The translations under genes were made by a program, and so were the position numbers. Below the pieces are notes generated by a model that saw only the letters and a list, made by a program, of their open reading frames with translations, was not told where the DNA came from and did not search any database. Positions 14,118 through 21,917 of a DNA stretch of 26,815 nt are shown here, one piece after another (the stretch's first letter is position 1; each line of letters starts with the position of its first letter). This DNA is from a virus: IMG/VR virus record IMGVR_UViG_3300043449_000873, positions 1-26,815 of that record, one strand, 5' to 3'.

Positions 14118-17100
14118 ATGGCATCTAACAACAAAGTATTCGTATCTCCTGGGGTGTACACATCAGAGGTGGATTTAAGTTTTGTAGCACAAAGTGTTGG
14201 GGTTACAACTTTAGGAATTGTTGGTGAGACTTTAAAAGGTCCTGCTTTCGAACCTATCTTTATAAGAAACTTCGATGAGTTTACTACATATTTTGGAGGA
14301 ACTTCCCCTGAAAAATTCATTAACACACAAATACCTAAATATGAAGCGGCTTACATCGCTAAATCATATCTACAACAGTCTAATCAATTATTTGTAACAA
14401 GAGTATTGGGATTGTCAGGTTATGACGCAGGTCCTTCATGGTCTATTACCACAAAGGCAAACGTTGACCCAAAAACAGTTGGTTTCTTTTGTGAAGACCC
14501 TGTGATTAGTAATTGTCAACCTGATTGTAATGATTATTTAACAATTGATTATTCAATAGACTTCTCAGGTTGCACTAATGATGTAAATAGTATATCATTT
14601 GTAACCCCATCTCAAATACCTGATGAAATCTCATCAAAAATGAATTTGTCATATGAAAAATTTAATGGGTCAACATCAACTTTATATCAAGATATGACGA
14701 CTCAAATTTTTGAGATATTAAATGATAATTCATTAGAGATGACATCTATTAATTATTATGGTGCGATATCAGGAGAAACATATGATGTTTTATCACCAAT
14801 ATTCACCGCAGAAACAAATGTTTTCGGTGTTAATAATGTTAGTGCGTCTTTAATTGATTATAGTGATTCTGTTAATGACCCTTGGTATTACGCGACTTTT
14901 GATAATATTGGAAATGCGGTTTATAGTGGTTTTTCATATTGGAGTATTGTTACAGATTTGGCATTAGTTCCTCTAACTACAACCACAACGATGGTACCAG
15001 TAACAACAACGACAACAACTAATCCTTGTGTTACACCTGTACCTACCTCAACTACAACTACAACAACTGCGGCGCCTGTAAATTGTTATACAGGTAAATT
15101 GGTTGGTAGATTATATGTTTTCTCAGGAACTGCATATACTGACTACGACGATTTAGTTATTGCAACATTACGTTCAAGAGGTTTAGCGACTTATGGTAGT
15201 GACGACGGTGCGGTTTATGAAGTATCAGGTTTAACTGATGTTGAAATGGTATGTGGTAATGAATATTCAGCAGTTACTAAAAATCCTTACTCTACATTTG
15301 GTTTAAATGTTAAAGATAAAGATGGTAATAAATTCTTCTTTGAGACATCATTCTCAAATTCAGATAGTAAATACCTACCAAAAGTATTTGGGTCTTCAAA
15401 CTTTGCAAAACCTAAAGATGTCGTTCCATTATTTGTGGAGGAAAGATTCCAATCTTTATTAAATTATGCTTGGAGAAAGGGTTATATTAGAGGTTTGAAT
15501 TGTGAACTAACCGCATTACCAAACGCTAGACAAGGTAACGACCCAACGTCAATAGCTTGGTACTTAGAAAAATATCAATCACCAGTTTCTCCTTGGGTTG
15601 TATCTGAATTAAGAGGTAACAAAGTTTATAACTTATTTAAAGTTACTACAATTGCGGACGGAAACGCGGCGAACATTGAGGTAAAAATATCAATTGCAAA
15701 CATATCATTTAATAATGGAACATTTGATGTTTTAGTTAGAGATTTCTTTGACTCTGATTCGGCACCTACAGTTCTTGAAAAATTCACTAACTGTTCTATG
15801 GACCCAAATCAAAATAACTTTATCGCTAAAAAAATAGGTACTGTTGATGGGGAGTACGCATTAAACTCTAAATTTATTATGGTTGAGATTAATGAAGATG
15901 CACCTGTTGACGCACTACCTTGTGGATTCCAAGGTTATTCATTTAGAGAGTATGCAGGAGTAAGACCCCCATTCCCAATTTATAAAACTAAATACGATTT
16001 TCCAGGTGAAGTAGTATATAACCCACCATTTGGATTATCTTCAGGGGCTGATGATATTGTTAGAAGTCCTGGTGATAATATTCGTAGAACTTATTTAGGT
16101 ATCTCTGACACAGTTGGATTTGACGTTGATTTCTACGGATATAAAGGAAAACAATTACCATTAGATATTTGTACTGATGTTAGTGGTGAGGATTGGTTCT
16201 ACAAAACAAGAGGTTTCCACATGGACATAAATGCTTCAGCAATCACTATTGGAAATAGTTTTATTACAAGTGGTGCTCCAGCGTTCTTTGCAGGTTCTGC
16301 TCCATTTACAAGTGACCCTGAAGATTCATCAAATCCTTACTTTAGATTATTTGCACGTAAATTTAGTTTCCTATGTTCGGGCGGTTTTGATGGATGGGAT
16401 ATCTATAGAGAAAGAAGAACTAACGAAGATAAATTTGTCTTAGGTCAAACAGGATATAGAAAAGGTGCTTGTCCATCATTTAAGTACCCTACCGCAACAG
16501 GTTGGGGAGCGTTTAAACAAATCACTGTTGGTGATAATACTCAAGATTGGGCAAACACTGACTATTACGCATACTTGTTAGGTCAAAAAACATTTGCGAA
16601 CCCTGAAGCGGTTAACATAAATGTATTTGTAACTCCAGGTATTGACTATGTTAATATGTCTAACTTAGTTGAGGATGCGGTTGACATGGTTGAAAATGAT
16701 AGAGCGGACTCAATCTACATTTGTACAACACCTGATTACAATATGTTAGTACCTACAACAGGAGACCAATTAGACTTTATCTACCCTCAAGAAGCGGTTG
16801 ATAACTTAGAAGAGTCAGGAATTGATTCAAACTATACCGCAACTTATTACCCTTGGGTTCTTACAAGAGATAGTGTTAATAATACACAAATTTATATACC
16901 ACCAACGGCTGAAGTTACAAGAAACTTAGCGTTAACAGATAATATCGCGTTCCCTTGGTTCGCGGCGGCTGGTTACACTCGTGGTATTGTAAATGCTATT
17001 AAAGCGAGAAAGAAACTTACTCAAGAAGATAGAGATGTTCTTTACAAAGGTAGAATTAACCCGATTGCAACTTTCTCAGATGTGGGTACAGTAATTTGGG

Positions 17101-17447
17101 GTAATAAAACTTTACAAATTAGAGAATCTGCATTAGATAGAATCAACGTTAGAAGATTGTTATTACAAGCACGTAAATTGATTTCTGCGGTTTCTGTAAG
17201 ATTATTATTTGAACAAAACGATGAGAAGGTAAGACAAGATTTCTTAGATGCGGTTAACCCTATCTTAGATGCAATTAGAAGAGACAGAGGTCTTTATGAC
17301 TTCCGAGTAACAGTATCTTCAGACACTGCAGATTTAGATAGAAACCAATTAACAGGTAAAATTTATATTAAACCTACTAAATCTTTAGAATTCATTGATA
17401 TTACATTCTATATAACACCTACAGGTGCTTCGTTTGATAATATCTAA
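14118..17447 (+). CDS. 18: Contractile tail sheath protein (T4 gp18-like) with large Thr-linked insertion
   Basis: Main subunit of the contractile sheath around the tail tube. 1109 residues against 659 in T4 gp18. The N-terminus is typical (FVSPGVYTSEVDLS, then GIVGETLKGPAFEPIFI and FDEFTTYFGG). The C-terminal part (~880-1109) is also typical: YPWVLTRD, IPPTAEVTRNLALTDN, FPWFAAAGYTRG and GRINPIATFSDVGTVIWGNKT, ending in the conserved polymerisation and domain-swap strands. The excess length lies in the middle, including two Thr runs (287-291, 296-301) and a third ending in TTTTTTAAP (312-320), followed by an inserted beta-rich domain with paired Cys residues. Such insertions sit on the outer surface of the sheath and tolerate variation. 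No Shine-Dalgarno is visible. A hairpin follows the stop. Confidence 0.93.
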   Translation: MASNNKVFVSPGVYTSEVDLSFVAQSVGVTTLGIVGETLKGPAFEPIFIRNFDEFTTYFGGTSPEKFINTQIPKYEAAYIAKSYLQQSNQLFVTRVLGLSGYDAGPSWSITTKANVDPKTVGFFCEDPVISNCQPDCNDYLTIDYSIDFSGCTNDVNSISFVTPSQIPDEISSKMNLSYEKFNGSTSTLYQDMTTQIFEILNDNSLEMTSINYYGAISGETYDVLSPIFTAETNVFGVNNVSASLIDYSDSVNDPWYYATFDNIGNAVYSGFSYWSIVTDLALVPLTTTTTMVPVTTTTTTNPCVTPVPTSTTTTTTAAPVNCYTGKLVGRLYVFSGTAYTDYDDLVIATLRSRGLATYGSDDGAVYEVSGLTDVEMVCGNEYSAVTKNPYSTFGLNVKDKDGNKFFFETSFSNSDSKYLPKVFGSSNFAKPKDVVPLFVEERFQSLLNYAWRKGYIRGLNCELTALPNARQGNDPTSIAWYLEKYQSPVSPWVVSELRGNKVYNLFKVTTIADGNAANIEVKISIANISFNNGTFDVLVRDFFDSDSAPTVLEKFTNCSMDPNQNNFIAKKIGTVDGEYALNSKFIMVEINEDAPVDALPCGFQGYSFREYAGVRPPFPIYKTKYDFPGEVVYNPPFGLSSGADDIVRSPGDNIRRTYLGISDTVGFDVDFYGYKGKQLPLDICTDVSGEDWFYKTRGFHMDINASAITIGNSFITSGAPAFFAGSAPFTSDPEDSSNPYFRLFARKFSFLCSGGFDGWDIYRERRTNEDKFVLGQTGYRKGACPSFKYPTATGWGAFKQITVGDNTQDWANTDYYAYLLGQKTFANPEAVNINVFVTPGIDYVNMSNLVEDAVDMVENDRADSIYICTTPDYNMLVPTTGDQLDFIYPQEAVDNLEESGIDSNYTATYYPWVLTRDSVNNTQIYIPPTAEVTRNLALTDNIAFPWFAAAGYTRGIVNAIKARKKLTQEDRDVLYKGRINPIATFSDVGTVIWGNKTLQIRESALDRINVRRLLLQARKLISAVSVRLLFEQNDEKVRQDFLDAVNPILDAIRRDRGLYDFRVTVSSDTADLDRNQLTGKIYIKPTKSLEFIDITFYITPTGASFDNI
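14976..15077 (+). repeat. Thr-rich low-complexity linker in the sheath (ACA/ACT/ACC codons)
   Basis: Encodes sheath residues 287-320: three runs of five to six Thr separated by Pro, Val, Cys and Met, ending TTTTTTAAP. Nearly the same coding string recurs at 24993-25016 in the giant baseplate gene (TTTTTTAAP followed by Pro). Confidence 0.75.
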
Positions 17448-17458
17448 AATAAAATAAT

Positions 17459-17497
17459 ATGGTAAGTCGGTGTAAAAATCGACTTACCATTATTTAT
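17459..17497 (+). terminator. Hairpin after the tail sheath gene
   Basis: Perfect 11-base stem ATGGTAAGTCG/CGACTTACCAT (17459-17469 with 17480-17490) and a 10-base loop. The tail is TATTTATATA rather than a pure T run, so termination may be partial. The promoter element TATTTAT begins at the base after the stem. Confidence 0.6.
17491..17497 (+). promoter_or_regulatory. TATTTAT element before the HAD gene
   Basis: Eight bases before the ATG at 17506 and directly abutting the upstream hairpin. Confidence 0.5.
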
Positions 17498-17505
17498 ATA
17501 ATGAT

Positions 17506-18327
17506 ATGAATAGAAACAAAAAATATTTAATAGAGGGTATTGACGAGACAGGAACACCTGACATGAAATATTACGCCTTTGATTGGGATGATAATATCAT
17601 GACAATGCCGACTAAAATAATTTTAAAAGACGATAAAGGTAAAGAAGTTGGTATGTCAACCGAAGACTTTGCAGAGTACAGAACAGAGATTGGTAATGAG
17701 CCATTTGAATATGAGGGGAAAAAAATTGTTGGTTTTGCAGAAAACCCATTCAGATATTTTGGTGTAGAGGGAGACAAACAATTTGTAGTCGACTCAATGT
17801 TGGCTAAAACAGGTCCCGCATGGAATGACTTTGTCGAGGCTATTAATAACGGCTCAGTATTTTCAATTATAACCGCTAGAGGACACACCCCAAATGTTAT
17901 TAAAGAGGCGGTGTATAATCTAATCGTGTCAAACCACAACGGTATAAGTTCAACAGAGTTAATTAAAAATCTTAAAAAATATAGAGAACTTGCGGATGAA
18001 GATAATATGTCAAATAGGGAGTTAATTAAAAACTATCTTGACTTATGTAAATTTTATCCTGTTAGTTATGGAGAAGGTTCCGCCACAAATCCTGAAGAAG
18101 GTAAAATTAAAGCGATGAAAGAATTTATACAATATATTAGAGAGATTTCTGAAGATATTAATAAGAAAGCATATTTAAAGAACAAAGTATCTAATAATTT
18201 TAAATTACCTAGTATTGGTTTTTCAGATGATGATATTAGAAATGTAGAGAAAATGAAAACTCATTTTGAAGATGAACCAATATTGAAAACGTATTCAACT
18301 GCAGGAGGAATTAAAAAACTTTATTAA
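17506..18327 (+). CDS. HAD-superfamily phosphatase, likely cargo gene in the tail cluster
   Basis: 273 residues. HAD motifs: I, FDWDDN with nucleophile D26 and D28; II, IITARGHTP with T123; III, a Lys before the last motif (K233, or K202 in EEGKIKAM); IV, GFSDDDIRNVEKM (D241-D243). The likely reaction is hydrolysis of a phosphomonoester; the substrate cannot be told. The ~95 residues between motifs I and II, and the helical stretch after motif II, would form a cap domain. The N-terminus NKKYLIE-G fits the (L/I)xE rule (residues 8-11), as in the two fusion proteins of this window. It separates sheath from tube, genes normally adjacent in T4, and has its own promoter element and flanking hairpins, the layout of an inserted accessory gene. 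Confidence 0.85.
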   Translation: MNRNKKYLIEGIDETGTPDMKYYAFDWDDNIMTMPTKIILKDDKGKEVGMSTEDFAEYRTEIGNEPFEYEGKKIVGFAENPFRYFGVEGDKQFVVDSMLAKTGPAWNDFVEAINNGSVFSIITARGHTPNVIKEAVYNLIVSNHNGISSTELIKNLKKYRELADEDNMSNRELIKNYLDLCKFYPVSYGEGSATNPEEGKIKAMKEFIQYIREISEDINKKAYLKNKVSNNFKLPSIGFSDDDIRNVEKMKTHFEDEPILKTYSTAGGIKKLY

Positions 18328-18342
18328 CTAGGTTCTAGTTAA
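18324..18342 (+). terminator. Hairpin at the stop codon of the HAD gene
   Basis: TTAACTAG (18324-18331), loop GTT, CTAGTTAA (18335-18342): a perfect 8-base stem containing the stop codon. It is followed by an A-rich tract and not by T residues, so it may be an mRNA-stabilising 3' end or a weak terminator. Confidence 0.4.
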
Positions 18343-18391
18343 GAGATTAAAATAAAAAAAATAAAAGTAAAGAGAAAAATTTAACTCGATA

Positions 18392-18398
18392 TATTTAT
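18392..18398 (+). promoter_or_regulatory. TATTTAT element before the tail tube gene
   Basis: Part of the 12-base palindrome TATTTATAAATA (18392-18403), which contains both TATTTAT and the T4 late core TATAAATA. It lies 35 bases before the ATG at 18434. Confidence 0.55.
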
Positions 18399-18433
18399 AA
18401 ATAAAATAAACAGAAAAACTAAAAAAGAACACA

Positions 18434-18922
18434 ATGGCTGATTTATTAATGAAAATGCCGATACCTTATGAACCGAAAAGACAAAACAGGTTCATTCTTC
18501 GTTTCCCATCTACTTTGGGAATTAACGAATGGTTCGTAGAAACTGCATCAAGACCACATATAACAGTAAACCCTGTAGAAATCCAATTTTTAAATACGTC
18601 AACATATGTTGCAGGACGTTTTACATGGAGTACGATTAACGTTAAGTTCCGTGACCCTATCGGACCTTCGGCTTCACAAGCATTAATGGAGTGGGTTCGT
18701 TTATGTGCGGAATCAGTAACAGGTCGTATGGGTTATGCAGCAGGTTATAAAAAGAACGTAGATTTAGAAATGTTAGACCCAACAGGAGTTGTTGTTGAGA
18801 AATGGATTATGGAAGGTACTTGGTTATCCGATGTTAACTTTGATTCATTGGCTTATAACTCAGACGCTATTGCATCTATCACTGCAACACTTAGACCCGA
18901 CAGATGTATTCTTGTTTACTAA
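18434..18922 (+). CDS. 19: Tail tube protein (T4 gp19-like)
   Basis: Forms the inner tail tube through which DNA passes. 162 residues, almost exactly T4 gp19 length (163). Typical features: NRFILRFPSTLGINEWFVETASRP near the N-terminus, the strand YVAGRFTWSTINVKFRDPIGPS, the helix QALMEWVRLCAES, the LEMLDPTGVVVEKWIMEG strand pair and the terminal DAIASITATLRPDRCIL. Its codon use is the most GC-tolerant of the window, as expected for a very highly expressed virion protein. It has an A-rich leader without Shine-Dalgarno, and a strong terminator follows. Confidence 0.93.
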   Translation: MADLLMKMPIPYEPKRQNRFILRFPSTLGINEWFVETASRPHITVNPVEIQFLNTSTYVAGRFTWSTINVKFRDPIGPSASQALMEWVRLCAESVTGRMGYAAGYKKNVDLEMLDPTGVVVEKWIMEGTWLSDVNFDSLAYNSDAIASITATLRPDRCILVY

Positions 18923-18947
18923 AACAAAAAACAAATTTATAAAATTA

Positions 18948-18983
18948 ATCCCATATATTCAACTATATGGGATTTTTTATTTA
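18948..18983 (+). terminator. Rho-independent terminator after the tail tube gene
   Basis: Perfect 10-base stem ATCCCATATA/TATATGGGAT (18948-18957 with 18964-18973), loop TTCAAC, then TTTTTT and TATTT. It is the best terminator in the window. Confidence 0.85.
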
Positions 18984-19008
18984 AAAAAAACTTAAGTCAA
19001 CTATATTT

Positions 19009-19014
19009 TATAAT
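19009..19014 (+). promoter_or_regulatory. Possible -10 box (TATAAT) before the gp26-like gene
   Basis: TATAAT lies 14 bases before the ATG at 19029, after a strong terminator, so some promoter is expected here. No -35 box is visible at the usual distance and the TATTTAT heptamer is absent (nearest is TATTTTATAATA). Weak. Confidence 0.3.
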
Positions 19015-19028
19015 AAAAAGACAATTAT

Positions 19029-19787
19029 ATGGAACAAAATGCTTATACAGTAGGACAAGAAAATTTTAATTTACCGCATGATGTGGTGATGTTACCTTCG
19101 GGAGGAGTTTTTTACAAATCAAAAAAGAAATCAGTTAAGGTTGGTTATTTGACCGCAGCGGATGAAAATCTTTTACTATCTACAGGTAGATTAGGTTCGG
19201 GTGGAATTGTAATGAGTTTGTTAAGAAATAAACTTTATGAACATGATTTAAGACCTGATGAATTATTGGAAGGAGACGTTGAAGCAATATTAATATATTT
19301 GAGAAATACTTCTTTTGGTCCTGAATATAATATAACATTAACTGACCCAGCAACAGGAAAAAAATTCCAACATACATTATTACTTGAAGAGTTAAACATT
19401 AAACAAACACCTGATAAACCAGACAATGATGGGTTTTTCAATACTAAATTACCTAAGAGTGGTACTAATGTTAAATTAAAAATGTTAACATACTCAGAAA
19501 TTTATGAGTTGGATAAAATGAGTGAACAATATCCTGATAACATGGTGGCTCCAAAAATTACGTGGAGACTTAATAAACAAATAGTCGAAGTTAATGGTAA
19601 TCAAAGTAAAGAAGAGATTGCTAAATTTATTGAGAGCATGCCGATTATGGATTCTAAATATATTAGAACCTTTTTGAAAGATAATCAACCGTCTTTAGAC
19701 CTAAGAAAAACAGCAGTAGCCCCGTCAGGAGAATTGGTATCTTTCGAGATAACCTTTGGGGTTGAATTTTTTCGGCCTTTCTTTTGA
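19029..19787 (+). CDS. gp26-like baseplate/tail-assembly protein, 0-frame product
   Basis: 252 residues in the 0 frame. Features of the T4 gp26/tail-chaperone type are GGVFY (25-29), GYLTAADENLLLS (39-51) and RPDELLEGDVEAILIYLRNT (75-94), followed by FGPEY and a beta-rich middle. It ends in EFFRPFF and a UGA stop at 19785-19787. The +1 frame stays open beyond the stop for 47 more codons to 19929, and the junction TTT TGA G within a run of four T is a plausible +1 slip site (see next entry). Position between tube and tape measure is where tailed phages usually encode tail-assembly chaperones, often made in two lengths by frameshifting. The family call is moderate; the reading frame is clear. 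Confidence 0.75.
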   Translation: MEQNAYTVGQENFNLPHDVVMLPSGGVFYKSKKKSVKVGYLTAADENLLLSTGRLGSGGIVMSLLRNKLYEHDLRPDELLEGDVEAILIYLRNTSFGPEYNITLTDPATGKKFQHTLLLEELNIKQTPDKPDNDGFFNTKLPKSGTNVKLKMLTYSEIYELDKMSEQYPDNMVAPKITWRLNKQIVEVNGNQSKEEIAKFIESMPIMDSKYIRTFLKDNQPSLDLRKTAVAPSGELVSFEITFGVEFFRPFF

Positions 19788-19929
19788 GTATAGAAAACAT
19801 TTAATAGACGAGTTTTATTTATTGTCTAAAATTCTTAGAACCTCATATTCTGACTTTAATGTCATGCCCACATATATGAGAAAATATCTAATAGATAAAA
19901 TAATTGAACATAACACACCTAAAAAATAA
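19782..19929 (+). other. Likely programmed +1 frameshift and 47-codon extension of the gp26-like gene
   Basis: At 19782-19788 the 0 frame reads TTT TGA G. A tRNA-Phe on TTT (19782-19784) can slip one base to TTT (19783-19785), while UGA waits in the A site, and continue with GAG, much as in the prfB +1 shift. The extension is protein-like: EYRKHLIDEFYLLSKILRTS, then a helical part with MPTYMRKYLIDKIIEH, ending at TAA 19927-19929. Its first in-frame ATG is at 19864, leaving only about 21 residues, so it is not a credible separate gene. The full product would have 299 residues. A one-base sequencing error is the main alternative. Confidence 0.65.
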
Positions 19930-19941
19930 TTAATCTATAGG

Positions 19942-19948
19942 TATTTAT
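19942..19948 (+). promoter_or_regulatory. TATTTAT element before the tape measure gene
   Basis: Fourteen bases before the ATG at 19963, just after the stop of the frameshift extension (19929). Confidence 0.5.
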
Positions 19949-19962
19949 AAAAAAAAACTTTT

Positions 19963-21876
19963 ATGGCAGGATTAGGTGACGGTATGTTAGATAGGCTTAA
20001 AAAGGCCAAGGACGATATGTTCTCAATCTCAGGTTTGACCGCTATTATAATGGAGGTTGAAAAAGAGGCCTACGATTTAGCTCAAACTTTTGCATTAGGT
20101 GGACAAAACGCGGATACTATAAGGGCGAGTTTAGCCGACGCCGCATCAGAAGTTAAGGCTTTAGGAGGTTCATTTAATGACGTAGTAGCTACTCAATCAG
20201 CGGTATTTACTAATTTAGGACGACAAGTCAACATGACCTCTGAGGGTATGACTGAACTATACGCGACAACTAAAGCAACTGGTGTTGGTGCGGGAGAATT
20301 ATTAAATCACTTTAAAAATATTGGTGTATCAACTTATGATGTTGGTGAGAACATGGAAAAAGTTGTACAAGCCGCAAGAGATATTGGAGTTAATGCTTCT
20401 GCAGTATCAGGTGAGGCGATAAAAAACATGGAGATGTTAAATAAGTACAATTTCCAAGGAGGTGTTGACGGTTTAGCAAGAATGGCGGCTCAGGCGGTTA
20501 ATTTAAGAGTTAGTATTGATAGTATCTCAAATCTAATGGCCAAAGCCTTTGAACCTGACCAAGCAATCGAATTGGCGGCTAAGATGCAAATGTTAGGTGC
20601 TCAACAATCGGCATTATTAGACCCATTAAGATTAATGGATATGGCTCAAAACGACCCTGAAGAAATGATGAACCAAGTTGCGGAGTTGGGGAAACAATTT
20701 GTCCAATTTAATGAAGAAGCAGGTAGATTTGAAATCGCCCCTGGAGGTAAAAGACAAATGATGGAATTGGCCAAGGCTATGGATATTCCTTATGACCAAT
20801 TAACTAAAATGGCGTTAGCAGGTACTGAACTTGACGATAAGATGAATAAAATCAAATTTCCATCTGACGTTGCCGATGAAGACACTCAAAAAATGATTGC
20901 GAATATGGCCGAAATGAAAGACGGTCAATACGTTGTTAAATTTAAAGACGAAAACGGACAAGTTTTAACCAAAGCTATTGAAGATTTAACAGATAAAGAA
21001 ATTGAGTCATTAGCACAACAAAAAGAAGAAGCTCCAAAAACAATGGAGGAAATTGCCGCGTCACAATTAGATACCATGGAAAGTATTGATGCTAATATTG
21101 CATCAATGAATAAAGCGGGTTACGCAGTTGCTGGAGGAAAAGCAACTGGTGATGTCATGAAAACAATGAGAGGTGGGGGAGATATTGCAGGTAAGTTTGT
21201 TAGGGACGTTCAAGGGGATTCCGATAAAATGAGAGAAGGTGTTGATAAAGCGTTTATGGATAATATAGGTTCAATCAACAAATTATTAAGTGGTGAAGGT
21301 TCATTAAATGATGTAATATCAACGGTATCATCAACTTTTGGAGGGTTAAAAACTAATTTAACTGAGAATTTTAATAAAGCGGTTGATAATGCTAAAGTTT
21401 CTTTAGATGGGTTAACAAATAGTAATAATATGTTTGTTGAATTAATCAAAAACGCAACTACTGCAACAATTGGTTATGTTAAAGAACATGAAAAGCTTGG
21501 TACCGATAATTCTAAAACAGATAATGTAACGACAAATACAACAACATTACAAGCACAAGATTTATTGATACACACACTACCTGAAGATAAATTGGTTTTG
21601 GCGGCAGGTACTAATTTGGACGGTAATAATAATAACGGACAAACTAACAATACACCAAAAGATATCAATGTTAATTTTAAATTAGATTTAACGTCTAATA
21701 ACCCCAATATTAATCCACAAGATATTATTAAAGCCTTAAGTGATACAGGATTACAAGGTAAAATGGTATCTGCAGTACAACAAGGTGTAAGAAATATGAG
21801 TGGAGCACCTTTTGGTAATGAAATGTCAAATTATAAAAACAATTTAATGTTGGGTGAATCTATGGGTATTTCATAA
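19963..21876 (+). CDS. Tail tape measure protein
   Basis: 637 residues, mostly helical, with long amphipathic stretches rich in Ala, Met, Asp and Lys. It sets tail length and is placed inside the tube. At the usual 1.5 angstrom per residue this predicts a tail of roughly 95 nm, close to T4 (gp29, 590 residues). Repeated helical blocks cover ~1-300, with VSGEAIKNMEMLNKYNF and AAKMQMLGAQQSALLDPLRL. A Gly-rich segment near 400 (GGGDIAGKF) is followed by more helices. An Asn/Thr-rich spacer (~525-565) then leads to a beta/alpha C-terminal end (DINVNFKLDLTSNN...MVSAVQQGVRNMSG). Its position after tube and frameshifted chaperone-like gene is canonical. No lysozyme or peptidase motif was seen. Confidence 0.75.
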   Translation: MAGLGDGMLDRLKKAKDDMFSISGLTAIIMEVEKEAYDLAQTFALGGQNADTIRASLADAASEVKALGGSFNDVVATQSAVFTNLGRQVNMTSEGMTELYATTKATGVGAGELLNHFKNIGVSTYDVGENMEKVVQAARDIGVNASAVSGEAIKNMEMLNKYNFQGGVDGLARMAAQAVNLRVSIDSISNLMAKAFEPDQAIELAAKMQMLGAQQSALLDPLRLMDMAQNDPEEMMNQVAELGKQFVQFNEEAGRFEIAPGGKRQMMELAKAMDIPYDQLTKMALAGTELDDKMNKIKFPSDVADEDTQKMIANMAEMKDGQYVVKFKDENGQVLTKAIEDLTDKEIESLAQQKEEAPKTMEEIAASQLDTMESIDANIASMNKAGYAVAGGKATGDVMKTMRGGGDIAGKFVRDVQGDSDKMREGVDKAFMDNIGSINKLLSGEGSLNDVISTVSSTFGGLKTNLTENFNKAVDNAKVSLDGLTNSNNMFVELIKNATTATIGYVKEHEKLGTDNSKTDNVTTNTTTLQAQDLLIHTLPEDKLVLAAGTNLDGNNNNGQTNNTPKDINVNFKLDLTSNNPNINPQDIIKALSDTGLQGKMVSAVQQGVRNMSGAPFGNEMSNYKNNLMLGESMGIS

Positions 21877-21895
21877 TAAAAAATAAGATAATATC

Positions 21896-21902
21896 TATTT
21901 AT
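21896..21902 (+). promoter_or_regulatory. TATTTAT element before the giant baseplate gene
   Basis: Again part of the palindrome TATTTATAAATA (21896-21907), 15 bases before the ATG at 21918. The leader after it is A-rich with no ribosome-binding site. Confidence 0.55.
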
Positions 21903-21917
21903 AAATAAAACAAATAA

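Noticed and set aside
14976-15077. Repetitive ACA/ACT tract as a CRISPR array or tandem DNA repeat
   Set aside because: No regular repeat-spacer period; the tract is in frame and encodes a Thr-rich linker.
19930-19962. Short A/T-rich gap before the tape measure gene as a terminator
   Set aside because: No stem can be formed; only the TATTTAT element followed by an A run is present.
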